From Actinoplanes campanulatus (GTDB lineage: Bacteria > Actinomycetota > Actinomycetes > Mycobacteriales > Micromonosporaceae): DNA of 64,000 nucleotides. The notes beneath the pieces were generated by a model. The model was not told the DNA's origin. It worked only from the letters and a program-made list of their open reading frames with translations, and did not search any database. Numbering within the stretch: position 1 is the stretch's first letter; the number at the start of each line of letters is the position of its first letter. The stretch covers positions 620,001-684,000 of the forward strand of contig NZ_BMPW01000001.1 of the NCBI RefSeq assembly GCF_014647795.1. Reading direction: 5' to 3'. Made by a program: the position numbers and the translations under genes. Shown here piece by piece: positions 17,428-27,472 of this stretch.

Positions 17428-18171
17428 GTGACAGACGAGGCTCTCATCGTCCTTGAGAACGTCAACAAGTGGTTCGGCCCCTTGCACGTGCTGCAGGACG
17501 TGGACCTGTCCGTCGCACGCGGCGAGGTCGTGGTCGTGATCGGACCCTCCGGGTCCGGCAAGTCCACGCTGTGCCGCGCCATCAACCGGCTGGAGCCGAT
17601 CGACTCCGGCACGATCACGTTCGACGGGCGCCCCCTTCCCGCGGAGGGCCGGGCGCTGGCCCGGCTGCGCAGCGAAGTCGGCATGGTGTTCCAGTCGTTC
17701 AACCTCTTCGCACACAAGACGACCCTGCAGAACGTGATGCTGGGGCCGGTCAAGGTGCGCCGGGAGCAGACCGCGGTCGTCCGCGACCGGGCCATGGCGC
17801 TGCTGGAGCGTGTGGGCATCGCCAACCAGGCGGAGAAGTACCCGGCTCAGCTCTCCGGCGGCCAGCAGCAGCGCGTCGCGATCGCGCGGGCGCTCGCCAT
17901 GCAGCCGAAGGCGCTGCTCTTCGACGAGCCCACCAGCGCGCTCGACCCGGAGATGGTCGGCGAGGTGCTGGACGTGATGACATCGCTGGCACGCGAGGGC
18001 ATGACCATGGTGGTCGTCACCCACGAGATGGGCTTCGCCCGCCACGCGGCCGACCGCGTCGTGTTCATGGCAGATGGTCAGCTCGTCGAGCAGGCTGCGC
18101 CGGAGGAGTTCTTCGCGAACCCGCGCAGCGACCGCGCCAAGGACTTCCTTTCCAAGATCCTCACGCACTGA
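17428..18171 (+). CDS. gluA: glutamate ABC transporter ATP-binding protein GluA
   Basis: The ATPase of a polar amino-acid importer. In 247 residues from GTG 17428 it shows Walker [10 protein letters not shown] (39-47), Q-loop MVFQSFNLF, signature LSGGQQQR, Walker [13 protein letters not shown] and H-loop VVTHEMGFA. It is the first gene of a four-gene gluABCD operon in the order known from Corynebacterium and Streptomyces, so glutamate (or a related amino acid) is the probable substrate. An in-frame GTG at 17386 is an alternative start. It encodes [14 protein letters not shown], which is not family-like. Confidence 0.93.
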   Translation: MTDEALIVLENVNKWFGPLHVLQDVDLSVARGEVVVVIGPSGSGKSTLCRAINRLEPIDSGTITFDGRPLPAEGRALARLRSEVGMVFQSFNLFAHKTTLQNVMLGPVKVRREQTAVVRDRAMALLERVGIANQAEKYPAQLSGGQQQRVAIARALAMQPKALLFDEPTSALDPEMVGEVLDVMTSLAREGMTMVVVTHEMGFARHAADRVVFMADGQLVEQAAPEEFFANPRSDRAKDFLSKILTH

Positions 18172-18226
18172 TGTGCCCCTCAGGGTCGCCACACGACGGC
18201 GATCCTGATCGAAAAGGAGATGAAGT

Positions 18227-19111
18227 ATGCGTTTCACTCGCGTAGCCGCTGCGGCCACCGCCGCGGCTCTCACCTTCGCCCTGACCGCGTGCGCCGGCGA
18301 GGACGCCGGGTCCAGCGGTGACACCGGCGGCGCTGCCAAGTCCTTCGCGGCCGGCAGCACGATGGAGCGGCTCAACAAGGCCCAGTCGGTCAAGGTCGGC
18401 ACGAAGTTCGACCAGCCGGGCTTCGGCCTCAAGGGCCTGTCCGGCAAGCCCGAGGGCTTCGACGTCGAGGTCGCGAAGATCATCGTCAAGGAGCTCGGGA
18501 TCCCCACGGACAAGATCGAGTTTGTCGAGACGACCTCGAAGGTCCGTGAGGACGCCATCGTGAACAACAACGTCGACTTCATCGTCGCGACGTACACGAT
18601 CAACGACAAGCGCAAGGAGCGCGTCGCGTTCGCCGGGCCCTACTACGAGGCCGGCCAGAACATCCTGGTCAAGGCGGACGACACGACCATCACCGGCCCG
18701 GACGCATTCAAGGCCGGCGACAAGAAGGTCTGCTCGGTCACCGGCTCCACCCCGGCCGAGAACATCAAGACGTACGTCAAGGACGTCGCCGCCCAGGTGG
18801 TGCTCTTCGACACCTACGACAAGTGCATCAGCGCTCTCGACGGTGGCCAGGTCAACGCCGTGACCACCGACAACGTCATCCTGCTCGGCTACATCGCCAA
18901 GAACGAGGGCAAGTACAAGCTGGCCGGCGACAACTTCACCAAGGAGCCGTACGGCATCGGCGTGAAGCTCGACGACAAGGACTTCCGGACCTTCATCAAC
19001 GACACCCTCGAGAAGGCCTACGCCGACGGCAGCTGGAAGAAGGCCTGGGACGACACCGCCGGCAAGTTCGGCGCCGAGCTGGGCACCGCCCCCGCCGTCA
19101 ACCGTTACTGA
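18227..19111 (+). CDS. gluB: glutamate-binding lipoprotein GluB
   Basis: A 294-residue solute-binding protein that delivers glutamate to the GluCD channel. It starts with a lipoprotein signal: basic MRFTR, a hydrophobic stretch and lipobox LTAC with Cys22 as the lipidation site, so it is anchored to the outside of the membrane. The rest is a family 3 (SBP_bac_3) fold, with GFDVEVAKIIVKELG and the NNNVDFIVATYTI segment. AAAAGGAG lies just before the ATG. It follows gluA by 55 bases. Confidence 0.93.
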   Translation: MRFTRVAAAATAAALTFALTACAGEDAGSSGDTGGAAKSFAAGSTMERLNKAQSVKVGTKFDQPGFGLKGLSGKPEGFDVEVAKIIVKELGIPTDKIEFVETTSKVREDAIVNNNVDFIVATYTINDKRKERVAFAGPYYEAGQNILVKADDTTITGPDAFKAGDKKVCSVTGSTPAENIKTYVKDVAAQVVLFDTYDKCISALDGGQVNAVTTDNVILLGYIAKNEGKYKLAGDNFTKEPYGIGVKLDDKDFRTFINDTLEKAYADGSWKKAWDDTAGKFGAELGTAPAVNRY

Positions 19112-19141
19112 TCTCATCCGCTGATCCGGGAGTTTCCGTCC

Positions 19142-19852
19142 GTGAATGTGCTCATAGACAAGTTCGACGTCTTCGCGGGCGGGTTCTGGTTGACTCTCCA
19201 GATCTGCGTGCTCGCCGCGATCGGCGCCCTCATCCTGGGCGCCGTCGTGGCGGTGCTCCGCATCTCGCCGGTGCCGCCGCTGCGGGCGGTCGGCACCGCG
19301 TACGTCACGGTCTTCCGCAACATGCCGCTGACGGTGGTCATGTTCTTCGCCGCGTTCGCGCTGCCGGCCCTCGGCTCCAACGCGGACTTCCTGCGGATCC
19401 CGGGCCTCGAGGTGGTCTTCACCCGGCTCGGCACCGATCTGCCGTACTTCCGCTTCGCCTTGATCGCACTGACCCTCTACACCGCCGCGTTCGTCTGCGA
19501 GGCGCTGCGGTCCGGGATCAACGCGGTGCCACCCGGCCAGGCCGAGGCAGCCCGCTCGCTCGGGCTGACCTTCGGGCAAAACCTGCGGTACGTGGTGCTG
19601 CCGCAGTCGTGGAAGGCCTCGATCGTCCCGCTCGGCTCGGTGATCATCGCGATGATCAAGAACTCGGCGCTGATCGGCTTCTTCGGCGTCGTCGGCGACC
19701 TCTCGCAGAGTGCCGACCAGCTCACCTCGGCTGAGGGCTACGCCTTCATCCCCGTCGCCATCGGCATCTCGATCGGATACCTGATCATGACCGTGCCTCT
19801 CGGGGCCCTCCTGGACCGGATCGAGCGCCGGCAGGCGGTGGCGGCCCGATGA
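19142..19852 (+). CDS. gluC: glutamate ABC transporter permease GluC
   Basis: A 236-residue HisM-type permease with several membrane helices (for example QICVLAAIGALILGAVVAVL near residues 20-39). The EAA loop that contacts the ATPase reads EALRSGINAVPPGQAEAARS, followed by LGLT. The GTG start at 19142 is preceded by GGGAG. Its last codons overlap the first codon of gluD (ATGA, 19849-19852), so the two permeases are translationally coupled and should form the GluC-GluD heterodimer. Confidence 0.92.
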   Translation: MNVLIDKFDVFAGGFWLTLQICVLAAIGALILGAVVAVLRISPVPPLRAVGTAYVTVFRNMPLTVVMFFAAFALPALGSNADFLRIPGLEVVFTRLGTDLPYFRFALIALTLYTAAFVCEALRSGINAVPPGQAEAARSLGLTFGQNLRYVVLPQSWKASIVPLGSVIIAMIKNSALIGFFGVVGDLSQSADQLTSAEGYAFIPVAIGISIGYLIMTVPLGALLDRIERRQAVAAR

Positions 19853-20808
19853 GCAGTGTCCTCTACGACGTCCCAGGCCCGCGCCAGCGGCGCCTCACCT
19901 TGATCCTCAGTATCGCGGCCACCATCCTGGTGCTGGCCGGCGCGTATTACCTGATCTACCTGCCTTTGGACGAGAAGGGGCAGTTCTCGATGGAGCTCTG
20001 GGGGCCGCTGATCGACCCCTCGAACGAGAACTTCTTCCTGGTCTGGGAACGGATCTGGGTCGGCATCAAGAACACGCTGACCGCGGCCGTTCTGGCCATC
20101 GTCGCATCACTGATCATCGGCACCCTGCTGGCCGTGCTGCGCCTGCAGCTCAAGAGCCTCGCCGGCAACCGGTACGCCGGGCTGTCCGCCCCGGTCGCTT
20201 ACCTGCTGCGCGGGCTCGGCAACGGCCTGGCCGTACTCACCCGGGTCTGCGTCGAGGTGTTCCGCGGTCTGCCCGTAGTCATCACGATCTTCTTCGTGGC
20301 GCGGGGGTTCCCCGAATTCGGCGTCACCCTCGGAACGCTGTGGTACCTGGTGATCGGCCTGACCATCTACAACGGTGTGGTCATCGCCGAGATCCTGCGC
20401 TCCGGCATGGAGGGCCTGCCGTTCGGCCAGCGGGAGGCAGCGGTCGCGATCGGTCTCTCCCCGTTCCAGACCACCACGCTGATCCTGCTGCCGCAGTCCT
20501 TCCGGATCATGCTGCCGGCGCTTATCAGCCAGCTCGTCGTGGTACTCAAGGACACCTCGCTCGGCTTCATCATCAGCTACGAGGAGACCCTGAACATCGG
20601 CAAGCAGATCATCGGCGTGCTGAGCAACCCGATCCAGGTCTACTTCGTGATCGCGGTGCTCTTCATCCTGGTCAACTATTCGCTGTCCAAGCTCGCCCAG
20701 TACGTCCAGCGCCGGCTCTCGCAGGGCCGCAAGACCGCCGGCCCGGCAGCCCAGGCGCCACCCGCAGCCCTCACCGCACAGGCCGAAAGCGGCATCGCGG
20801 CCATGTGA
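19849..20808 (+). CDS. gluD: glutamate ABC transporter permease GluD
   Basis: A 319-residue permease that partners GluC. Membrane helices are visible at about 20-42 and further along. The EAA loop is EILRSGMEGLPFGQREAAVA, followed by IGLS. Compared with GluC it has a longer N-terminal periplasmic segment and a C-terminal Ala/Pro-rich tail of about 35 residues, both usual for GluD. It is the last gene of the operon and is followed by a strong terminator. Confidence 0.92.
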   Translation: MSSVLYDVPGPRQRRLTLILSIAATILVLAGAYYLIYLPLDEKGQFSMELWGPLIDPSNENFFLVWERIWVGIKNTLTAAVLAIVASLIIGTLLAVLRLQLKSLAGNRYAGLSAPVAYLLRGLGNGLAVLTRVCVEVFRGLPVVITIFFVARGFPEFGVTLGTLWYLVIGLTIYNGVVIAEILRSGMEGLPFGQREAAVAIGLSPFQTTTLILLPQSFRIMLPALISQLVVVLKDTSLGFIISYEETLNIGKQIIGVLSNPIQVYFVIAVLFILVNYSLSKLAQYVQRRLSQGRKTAGPAAQAPPAALTAQAESGIAAM

Positions 20809-20812
20809 CCCA

Positions 20813-20856
20813 CGATTCGGCTCGGCCGGCCGGACCTGGCCGGCCGAGCCGAATCG
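20813..20856 (+). terminator. terminator of the gluABCD operon
   Basis: A perfect 19-base inverted repeat (20813-20831 and 20838-20856; stem core CGATTCGGCTCGGCCGGCC) with a 6-base loop. It begins 5 bases after the gluD stop. No long T-run follows, as is common for terminators in this group. It would also serve the convergent secreted-protein gene. Confidence 0.8.
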
Positions 20857-20879
20857 GTCACTCTTCAGACCGGGTCACA

Positions 20880-21335
20880 TCACGCGACATTGCAATAGAC
20901 GTCGTACCGCTCCTCACCCGACTGCCACGTGCAACTGGCATACTTTCCGCCGGGGATCTTGGTCCATTTGTTATTGGCCACCCAACGCCAGGACGACGAC
21001 GGACTGACGTTAAATCGGACATAGTATCCACCCGTCGAAACGTTGGTGAATGTAAATCCGTCGGTGTCGTACCAATAGTCTCCCGAATTTACCCGCGCGG
21101 GAAGCCCTCGCGTCGTGCAGCGCCAGGTCACCGGGTCTATCGTCGCATTACCCTGCTCGTTCCAGACGTTACAGCTCGAGGCTGCCCCACTCTCAAACTT
21201 GGCAATCTTCGCGGCGAAGGAAGTGTTCTGATAAACATTCCCACCCAAGGGATCCGCACTAGCCGGACCAGAACCCATGGACAATCCCAGAGCGATCGCC
21301 GAGCCTGTCACCAAAAATCTGAAAAACATCCCCAT
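20880..21335 (-). CDS. small secreted protein, low GC, no known family
   Basis: A 151-residue protein with a clear Sec-type signal peptide (MGMFFRFLVTGSAIALGLSM, then cleavage near PASA-DP, about residue 28). The mature part is polar and aromatic-rich, with four cysteines that could form two disulfides, and a repeated W/Y pattern (SSSWRWVANNKW). It reads like a small beta-rich secreted domain; I cannot name a family. Base composition and codon use are visibly more AT-rich than in the neighbours, which suggests recent acquisition. The AT-rich upstream sequence (TCTATATGGGG) could hold a promoter. It lies between gluD and rny. Confidence 0.7.
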   Translation of the reverse strand: MGMFFRFLVTGSAIALGLSMGSGPASADPLGGNVYQNTSFAAKIAKFESGAASSCNVWNEQGNATIDPVTWRCTTRGLPARVNSGDYWYDTDGFTFTNVSTGGYYVRFNVSPSSSWRWVANNKWTKIPGGKYASCTWQSGEERYDVYCNVA

Positions 21336-21384
21336 ATAGACAGAAACTAATACATGGCAGCCTTTAGTTCAAGGACCACGGCCT

Positions 21385-23112
21385 CTATCTAGCCAGTTCG
21401 GTCACCCGGGACTCGCGGACCACGGTGACCCGGATCTGGCCCGGGTAGGTCAGCTCCTCCTCGATCTGCTTCGCCACGTCACGGGCCAGCACGGCGGCGC
21501 CGATGTCGTCGATGTCGTCCGGCCGCACCATCACCCGGATCTCGCGGCCGGCCTGCATCGCGAAGACCTTCTCCACCCCGAGCTTCCCGCCCGCGATCTC
21601 CTCGATCCGCTCCAGGCGCTTGACGTACGCCTCCAGGCTCTCCCGCCGGGCCCCCGGCCGGCCGCCCGAACAGGCGTCCGCGGCCTGCGTCAGCACCGCC
21701 TCGATGGTCTGCGGCGGCACCTCGTTGTGGTGCGCCTCGATGGCGTGGACGATGTCCTCGTGCTCGCCGTACTTGCGGGCCAGGTCGGCGCCGATCAGGG
21801 CGTGGCTGCCCTCCACCTCGTGGGTCAGCGCCTTGCCGATGTCGTGCAGGAAGGCCGCCCGCTTCATGGTCGGCACGTCCAGGCCCATCTCGGCTGCCAT
21901 GATCCCGGCGATGTGCGCCGTCTCCACCAGGTGCTTCAGCACGTTCTGGCCGTAGCTCGTCCGGTACCGCAGCCGGCCCAGCAGCTTTGCCAGCTCCGGG
22001 TGGATGTTCGTGATCCCGACATCGACCAGGGCCTCCTCGGCCGCCCGGTCGCAGAGCCGCTCCACCTCGTTCTTCGCGCTGTCGAAGACCTCCTCGATCC
22101 GGTGCGGGTGGATCCGGCCGTCCAGGACCAGCTTCTCCAGCGTGAGGCGGCCCACCTCACGGCGTACCGGATCGAAACAGGAGAGAAGGACCGCCTCCGG
22201 GGTGTCATCGATGATCAGGTTGACGCCGGTGGTCGACTCGAACGCCCGGATGTTGCGGCCCTCACGGCCGATGATCCGGCCCTTCATCTCGTCGCTCGGC
22301 AGATGCAGCACGCTGACCACGCTCTCCGCGGTCTGCTCGCTGGCGATCCGCTGGATCGCGTCGACCACGATGTGCCGGGCCCGGGTGTCCGCGGTGTTCT
22401 TCGCCTCGGTCTCGATGTCCCGGATCAGGATCGCCGCCTCGCGCTTCGCCTGCCCCTCGATCGCCTCGATCAGCTCGGTCCGGGCCGCCTCGGCGGTCAG
22501 CCCGGCGATCCGCTCCATCTCCCGGCGCCTGACCTCCTCGGCCTTCGTCAGGTCGGCCTCCCGCGTGGCGAGGGCCGCCTCCCGCGCCGACAGATCCGTC
22601 TCCAGCGTGGCCAGGCGGCGCTCCCGTTCGACGAGGCGCTCCACCTCCTCGCCGTGCAGCCGCTCCCGCTCGTCGATCCGCGCGGCCCGGCGCTCCACCT
22701 CCGCCGCCTGCTCCTTCACCGTGGCGTTGAGCAGCGCGATCTCACGCTCCCCGGACCGGCGGGCGGCGGCGCGCAACTGCTCCGCGTCGGCCTCGGCCTG
22801 ACGGTGGGCGTGCTCCAGGATGGTGTCGGCCTCGCTGTGCGCGGTCTCCAGAACCCGGCGGGCCTCGGCCCGGGCGGCACTCGCCTCGGCCTTCGCGGCG
22901 GCGGCCTCGGCGCGAACCGACGCGGCCTTGGCGTTGGCGTCATCCACCTTCGCCCGGGCGTCACCGACCGCCTGCTCCTGCCGCTCCTGGGCGTCCTGGC
23001 GGTCGGCGCGCAGCTGGCGCAGCGCCCGTGTCCCGAGGACCAGCCCCGCTATCACCGCTACGGCGATCACGATGATGGCAACCACCAGCACCCAGTCCAG
23101 CGGGGTCATCAT
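21385..23112 (-). CDS. rny: ribonuclease Y
   Basis: A membrane-anchored endoribonuclease for mRNA turnover. From ATG 23112 the 575-residue protein has an N-terminal membrane helix (about 6-28), a long charged coiled coil rich in Ala/Glu/Arg (about 30-210), a KH domain with GRIIGREGRNIRAFE, and an HD domain with HDIGKALTH and EAHHNE. This is the complete RNase Y layout. An in-frame start further upstream would add a non-family extension (MVGHPAERPARV). A second ATG directly follows at 23109. Its 5' side faces a long gene-free region. Confidence 0.95.
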   Translation of the reverse strand: MMTPLDWVLVVAIIVIAVAVIAGLVLGTRALRQLRADRQDAQERQEQAVGDARAKVDDANAKAASVRAEAAAAKAEASAARAEARRVLETAHSEADTILEHAHRQAEADAEQLRAAARRSGEREIALLNATVKEQAAEVERRAARIDERERLHGEEVERLVERERRLATLETDLSAREAALATREADLTKAEEVRRREMERIAGLTAEAARTELIEAIEGQAKREAAILIRDIETEAKNTADTRARHIVVDAIQRIASEQTAESVVSVLHLPSDEMKGRIIGREGRNIRAFESTTGVNLIIDDTPEAVLLSCFDPVRREVGRLTLEKLVLDGRIHPHRIEEVFDSAKNEVERLCDRAAEEALVDVGITNIHPELAKLLGRLRYRTSYGQNVLKHLVETAHIAGIMAAEMGLDVPTMKRAAFLHDIGKALTHEVEGSHALIGADLARKYGEHEDIVHAIEAHHNEVPPQTIEAVLTQAADACSGGRPGARRESLEAYVKRLERIEEIAGGKLGVEKVFAMQAGREIRVMVRPDDIDDIGAAVLARDVAKQIEEELTYPGQIRVTVVRESRVTELAR

Positions 23113-23432
23113 CTCGCCGCGTCTCCCTTCGCCGCCGGCGCGGTGCACACGCGCGGGCCTCTCTGCGGGATGCCCGACCAAGGCAGCAGATCGCGGGCGG
23201 CACCGGCCCCCGGGTACACGCGCTCCGCCGTTCGGCTACCCCGGCTTCCAGTCTCCGTCCGGCGCTGGCATTCCGCCGGGCACCGGGTGCGGCTCACTGC
23301 ACCGGGGCCGGGCCGCCCTCGCCGGATCACCGGGTCGGGTGGCTCTGCTCCGGGCCTCGGTCGCGGGCCTGGGCTGCGGTCGGGGTTCCGGTCGCTTCTC
23401 CGGTTACCCGGAGCCGCCCGGGTTACCCGGGG

Positions 23433-23629
23433 GCTTTCGGCCGCTCGGAGCCTTCCGAGCCACCTAGAGCCTTCCGGCTACCTGCAGCCTTTCAGTCACC
23501 CGAGACCTTCCGGCCACCCGAGGCCTTCAGCCACCCGAGACCTTCCGGCCACCCGAGGCTTTCAGGTGCCTGGAGGCCTTCCGGCTGCTCGGAGCTTTCA
23601 GCCGCCCGAAGCCTTCCGGCGCACCGAAC
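23433..23629. repeat. degenerate 18-bp tandem repeat, 11 units
   Basis: Eleven contiguous units of 17-19 bases with the theme CCTTCCGGCCACCCGAGG. The units at 23506-23523 and 23541-23558 are identical. Units starting CCTTCCGG tend to alternate with units starting CTTTCAG or CCTTCAG, giving a roughly 36-base higher-order period. It lies upstream of rny. No protein is convincingly encoded. Confidence 0.75.
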
Positions 23630-24843
23630 CGCCCGTTGCCTGAGCCCCGGTCACCCGGCGCCTTCCGGTTGGCCCAATGCGCCCGGCTGCCCTACGGATC
23701 ACCGGAGCCCTGGGTTACCCGGAACCTCGGTTGCCCGTGGTCCTCCCGGAGCCCTCGGTCACTTGAGCCTTCGGTTACCCGAAGGCTCCTGGCGCCCGTG
23801 GCCTGCTGGCGCCCGTGGCCTGCTGGTGCCCGTAGCCCTTCCGGTCGCGAACGCGGATCGCCTTGGGAGCCGCGGCATCGTGGTCGCCGCGGAGGCGATC
23901 CGGCCGCTGCCCCGGCCGGCCGGCCGGCCCGAGTCTCGAACGTCTCGGCGACCTCGGAATCCGTGGCGACCAGGTCCTTCAACCCAGTCGCGTCCGAAAT
24001 CCGCCGCCGCCTACTCGGCCGGCCCGGCCGCCGTGGGTTCCGAAGCCTCCTGAATCGCTTCAACCTGGCGGCTGCCGCCGCCTGGTCGCCTCGATTCCGT
24101 CGCTTCGCCTACCCAAGCGGCCCGGTCGCTTGGAGCCGGTCGAGACGGCTGTATCAGCCGAACCGTCCGGACCCGGTCAGCGACCGGTCTTCGGACCAGT
24201 CGCTCCGCTCAAGCAGGACGACCGGTTCAGAGTCGGAACATCCGCCGGCCTGAGCCGGAGACGATGTGCCGGAATCCGTCCCTGCCGCCCACCCTCACGG
24301 AGGGCGCTCGAGCTCCTCGGCCGAAGAACCGCTGCCCGATGATGACCATGAGGACATCCGGCCAGCGTTTCCCTGCGTAGCCTCGCCACCGTGGTCGCCC
24401 CGCCAACCGGGAACATCGTTACCGTCCGTGGGATACGACAATGTCTCGAGCGATCTTCCTCGCCCGAGACCCCATCTGATGATCCTCCGGCCGGCTCAGG
24501 TGCCCCCTGTCGGCGAGCCGCCCGTCAGCCGCTCGAATCAGAGTGTGTGGAGTTGTGGGGTTGACCGCCGGTATGTCGCGCCATCAGCCGCGCGGTCAGC
24601 GGCCGATGAAGGCATCTCACGGACGTCGGACCGTCCAAGTGATGCCGTAATGTAATGCGATCTATGTTGTGCCTGTTGCATGGATGGTCGAACAAACCTT
24701 GTGTAACGCGAGGCTAGGTCGCGAGCACCGCTTCGGTCAAGGACTCATGATTTGGCAGCGGATGGGACGTACGGCACAGACCTGCTTACGCCCAGCTCAC
24801 GAACCCACGGGACATTCCCGGCGTACCGTGCGATCACGCCACC

Positions 24844-24880
24844 GTGATAATGAGCCACTCCAGACTTCAACCATTATCAC
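24844..24880. promoter_or_regulatory. inverted repeat in the AT-rich part of the gene-free region
   Basis: GTGATAATG (24844-24852) and CATTATCAC (24872-24880) are perfect 9-base inverted arms with a 19-base spacer. The composition is unusually AT-rich for this genome. It may be a regulator-binding site or an RNA hairpin; the target gene is not clear. Confidence 0.4.
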
Positions 24881-25305
24881 CACCGCCGCCAGCGCTCTCA
24901 TCATGCGACACGGAGCGTGACAGTGACGCGTGGTAACGGAGCGTATCAGCCGCCCCGGCCTCGAGGCCGTTGCGTGATATCGCACCGAATGGACGCCAGC
25001 GGAGCATTCCTCACATCAGGACTATATCGGCGAAATCCCTGGTCCTGGCGCCAACACCCGGTCTCGGGCACCGGACTCAATCCGCGAAAGTTTCGGCCAT
25101 TGCCGCAGCGGCTGACGGAAATCCGGCACCGGCCATTCGAGGTTGGTGACGCTGCCCACGGGTCTGCCCCGAACCCCCGTCACAACGAACGACAGCGCCA
25201 CAGCGACGCCGGGCGCACGAACCTCACCGAATCCGCGCCGCACGGCCATGAGGCGCCCAGGCGCGGCCGTAATCCACGCGGCTCTACCGCGGCCGTACCC
25301 CGCGG

Positions 25306-25500
25306 CACCTCACCACATAGGCGGCAAGCGCGCGAGCCCACCTCGCCACACAGGTAGAAGGTGCGCGAGCCGCCTCGCCACATAGGCGGCAAGCGCGCGA
25401 GCCCACCTCGCCGCACGGATAGAAGGTGCGCGAGCCGCCTCGCCGCACGGATAGAAGGCGTGCGAGCCAGCCTCGCCATGCGGCGACTGGGCGCGTGGCG
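25306..25500. repeat. 32/33-bp tandem repeat array downstream of recX
   Basis: Five contiguous units (25306-25338, 25339-25371, 25372-25403, 25404-25436, 25437-25468) plus a decayed sixth to about 25500. Each begins (C)(A/G)CCTCGCC and ends GCGAGCC. Two types alternate: ATAGGCGGCAAGCGCG in units 1 and 3, and a GTAGAAGGTGCG/ATAGAAGG type in units 2, 4 and 5. Minus-strand copies can fold (GCCGCC...GGCGGC). The array ends at the recX stop. Confidence 0.8.
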
Positions 25501-25508
25501 GCCCGTCC

Positions 25509-26237
25509 TCAGAGGCCGGTGGCCCCGTCCTCGAGCGCATCCGCGTCGATCGCGTCGGCGAACTCGGCGGCCTCCGCGTCACGGGCGGCCAGCGCGTCCT
25601 TGACGGCGCGGATGGCGATGCCGGCCGGATACCCCTTGCGGGCGAGCATCGCGACCAGCCGCCGGAAGACCGCCTCCGGGGCACCCGTCGCCGACCGGAG
25701 CTTGCGATCGACCAGCGCCCGGGCGGCGGCCGCCTCCGCCTCTTCGTCGACCGCCTCCAGCGCTTCGGAGGCCACCTCGGCGTCGACCCCGCGCTGGCGC
25801 AGCTCATTGGCCAGCGCCCGTCGCGCCAGCCCTCTGCCGTGATGACGACTGGAGACCCACGCCCGGGCGAAGGCCGCGTCGTCAATGATGCCGACCTCGT
25901 CGTACCGGTCGAGGACCTCGGCGATCACCTCTTCGGAGATCTCCTTGCGGACCAGCGCCTTCGCCAACTCGGCTCGGGTTCGTGGTCGAACCGCGAGCTG
26001 GCGAAGACAGACCTCCCGGGCGATTTCGGACTCGCTACGCGGCGGCTCCGGCCGCTCACGCCCGTCTCCACCCGCGTGGTCATCCGGCACGTCGGACCCG
26101 GCCGGGCGCCGGCTGGCGCCACGGCCACCGGCACGGCGGGCCGCACCCGCCTCCCCGTCCTCCGGCATGCCGGAGGCGGCCCGGGGCGGGATGGCATCCC
26201 ACCCTCGCCCGGACCGTGCACCGCGCCGTCCAGCCAT
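25509..26237 (-). CDS. recX: regulatory protein RecX
   Basis: Binds RecA filaments and limits RecA activity. The C-terminal two thirds of the 242-residue protein is the RecX three-helix-repeat domain: CLRQLAVRPRTRAELAKAL, EVLDRYDEVGIIDDAAFARAW, then RRALANELRQRGVD. The first 70 residues are a Gly/Arg/Pro-rich, disordered-looking extension, common in actinobacterial RecX. The ATG at 26237 is 14 bases after the recA stop, so the two are cotranscribed and under the same SOS control. Confidence 0.94.
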   Translation of the reverse strand: MAGRRGARSGRGWDAIPPRAASGMPEDGEAGAARRAGGRGASRRPAGSDVPDDHAGGDGRERPEPPRSESEIAREVCLRQLAVRPRTRAELAKALVRKEISEEVIAEVLDRYDEVGIIDDAAFARAWVSSRHHGRGLARRALANELRQRGVDAEVASEALEAVDEEAEAAAARALVDRKLRSATGAPEAVFRRLVAMLARKGYPAGIAIRAVKDALAARDAEAAEFADAIDADALEDGATGL

Positions 26238-26251
26238 CGCCGGTTACCGGA

Positions 26252-27301
<1,050 letters not shown>

Positions 27302-27441
27302 TACCGCCACCCCTGTATTCGACTTCGCGTTCTTCGCTGACGAGCTTTTGTTCACCACGGTCGACACGGTAGGCGGTGGGTATGACAAAAATCCTCCGCC
27401 CTGTCGTGTGCTGTGGATGACCGAGCCGCTGTGGACAATAG

Positions 27442-27457
27442 CCGAACACCTGTACGA
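27442..27457. promoter_or_regulatory. second, degenerate LexA-like box upstream of recA
   Basis: CCGAACACCTGTACGA resembles the actinobacterial SOS box TCGAAC-N4-GTTCGA, with changes in both half-sites. It lies 16 bases from the better box on the recA side. Confidence 0.35.
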
Positions 27458-27472
27458 GGATCGAGAGAATCG

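Larger units (their letters stand above)
23113..25508. other. gene-free region between rny and recX
   Basis: About 2.4 kb in which no open frame has a recognisable family, a good ribosome site and consistent codon bias together. It holds an 18-bp tandem array (23433-23629), short CTGGCGCCCGTGGCCTG duplications near 23790-23825, a more AT-rich part around 24640-25080 with an inverted repeat (24844-24880), and a 32/33-bp tandem array (25306-25500). The AT-rich part could contain the rny promoter. No tRNA, insertion sequence or attachment site was recognised. Confidence 0.6.

Noticed and set aside
24689-24704. LexA-like site TCGAACAAACCTTGTG
   Set aside because: Only the left half-site matches; the right half lacks GTTC, and no SOS gene follows.
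24177-25357. Several 60-150-codon frames in the gene-free region
   Set aside because: None has a family, a convincing ribosome site or the expected codon bias; they overlap one another on both strands.
25306-25500. CRISPR array candidate from repeats of 32/33 bases
   Set aside because: Units are directly contiguous with no spacers and differ from one another; there are no cas genes in the window.
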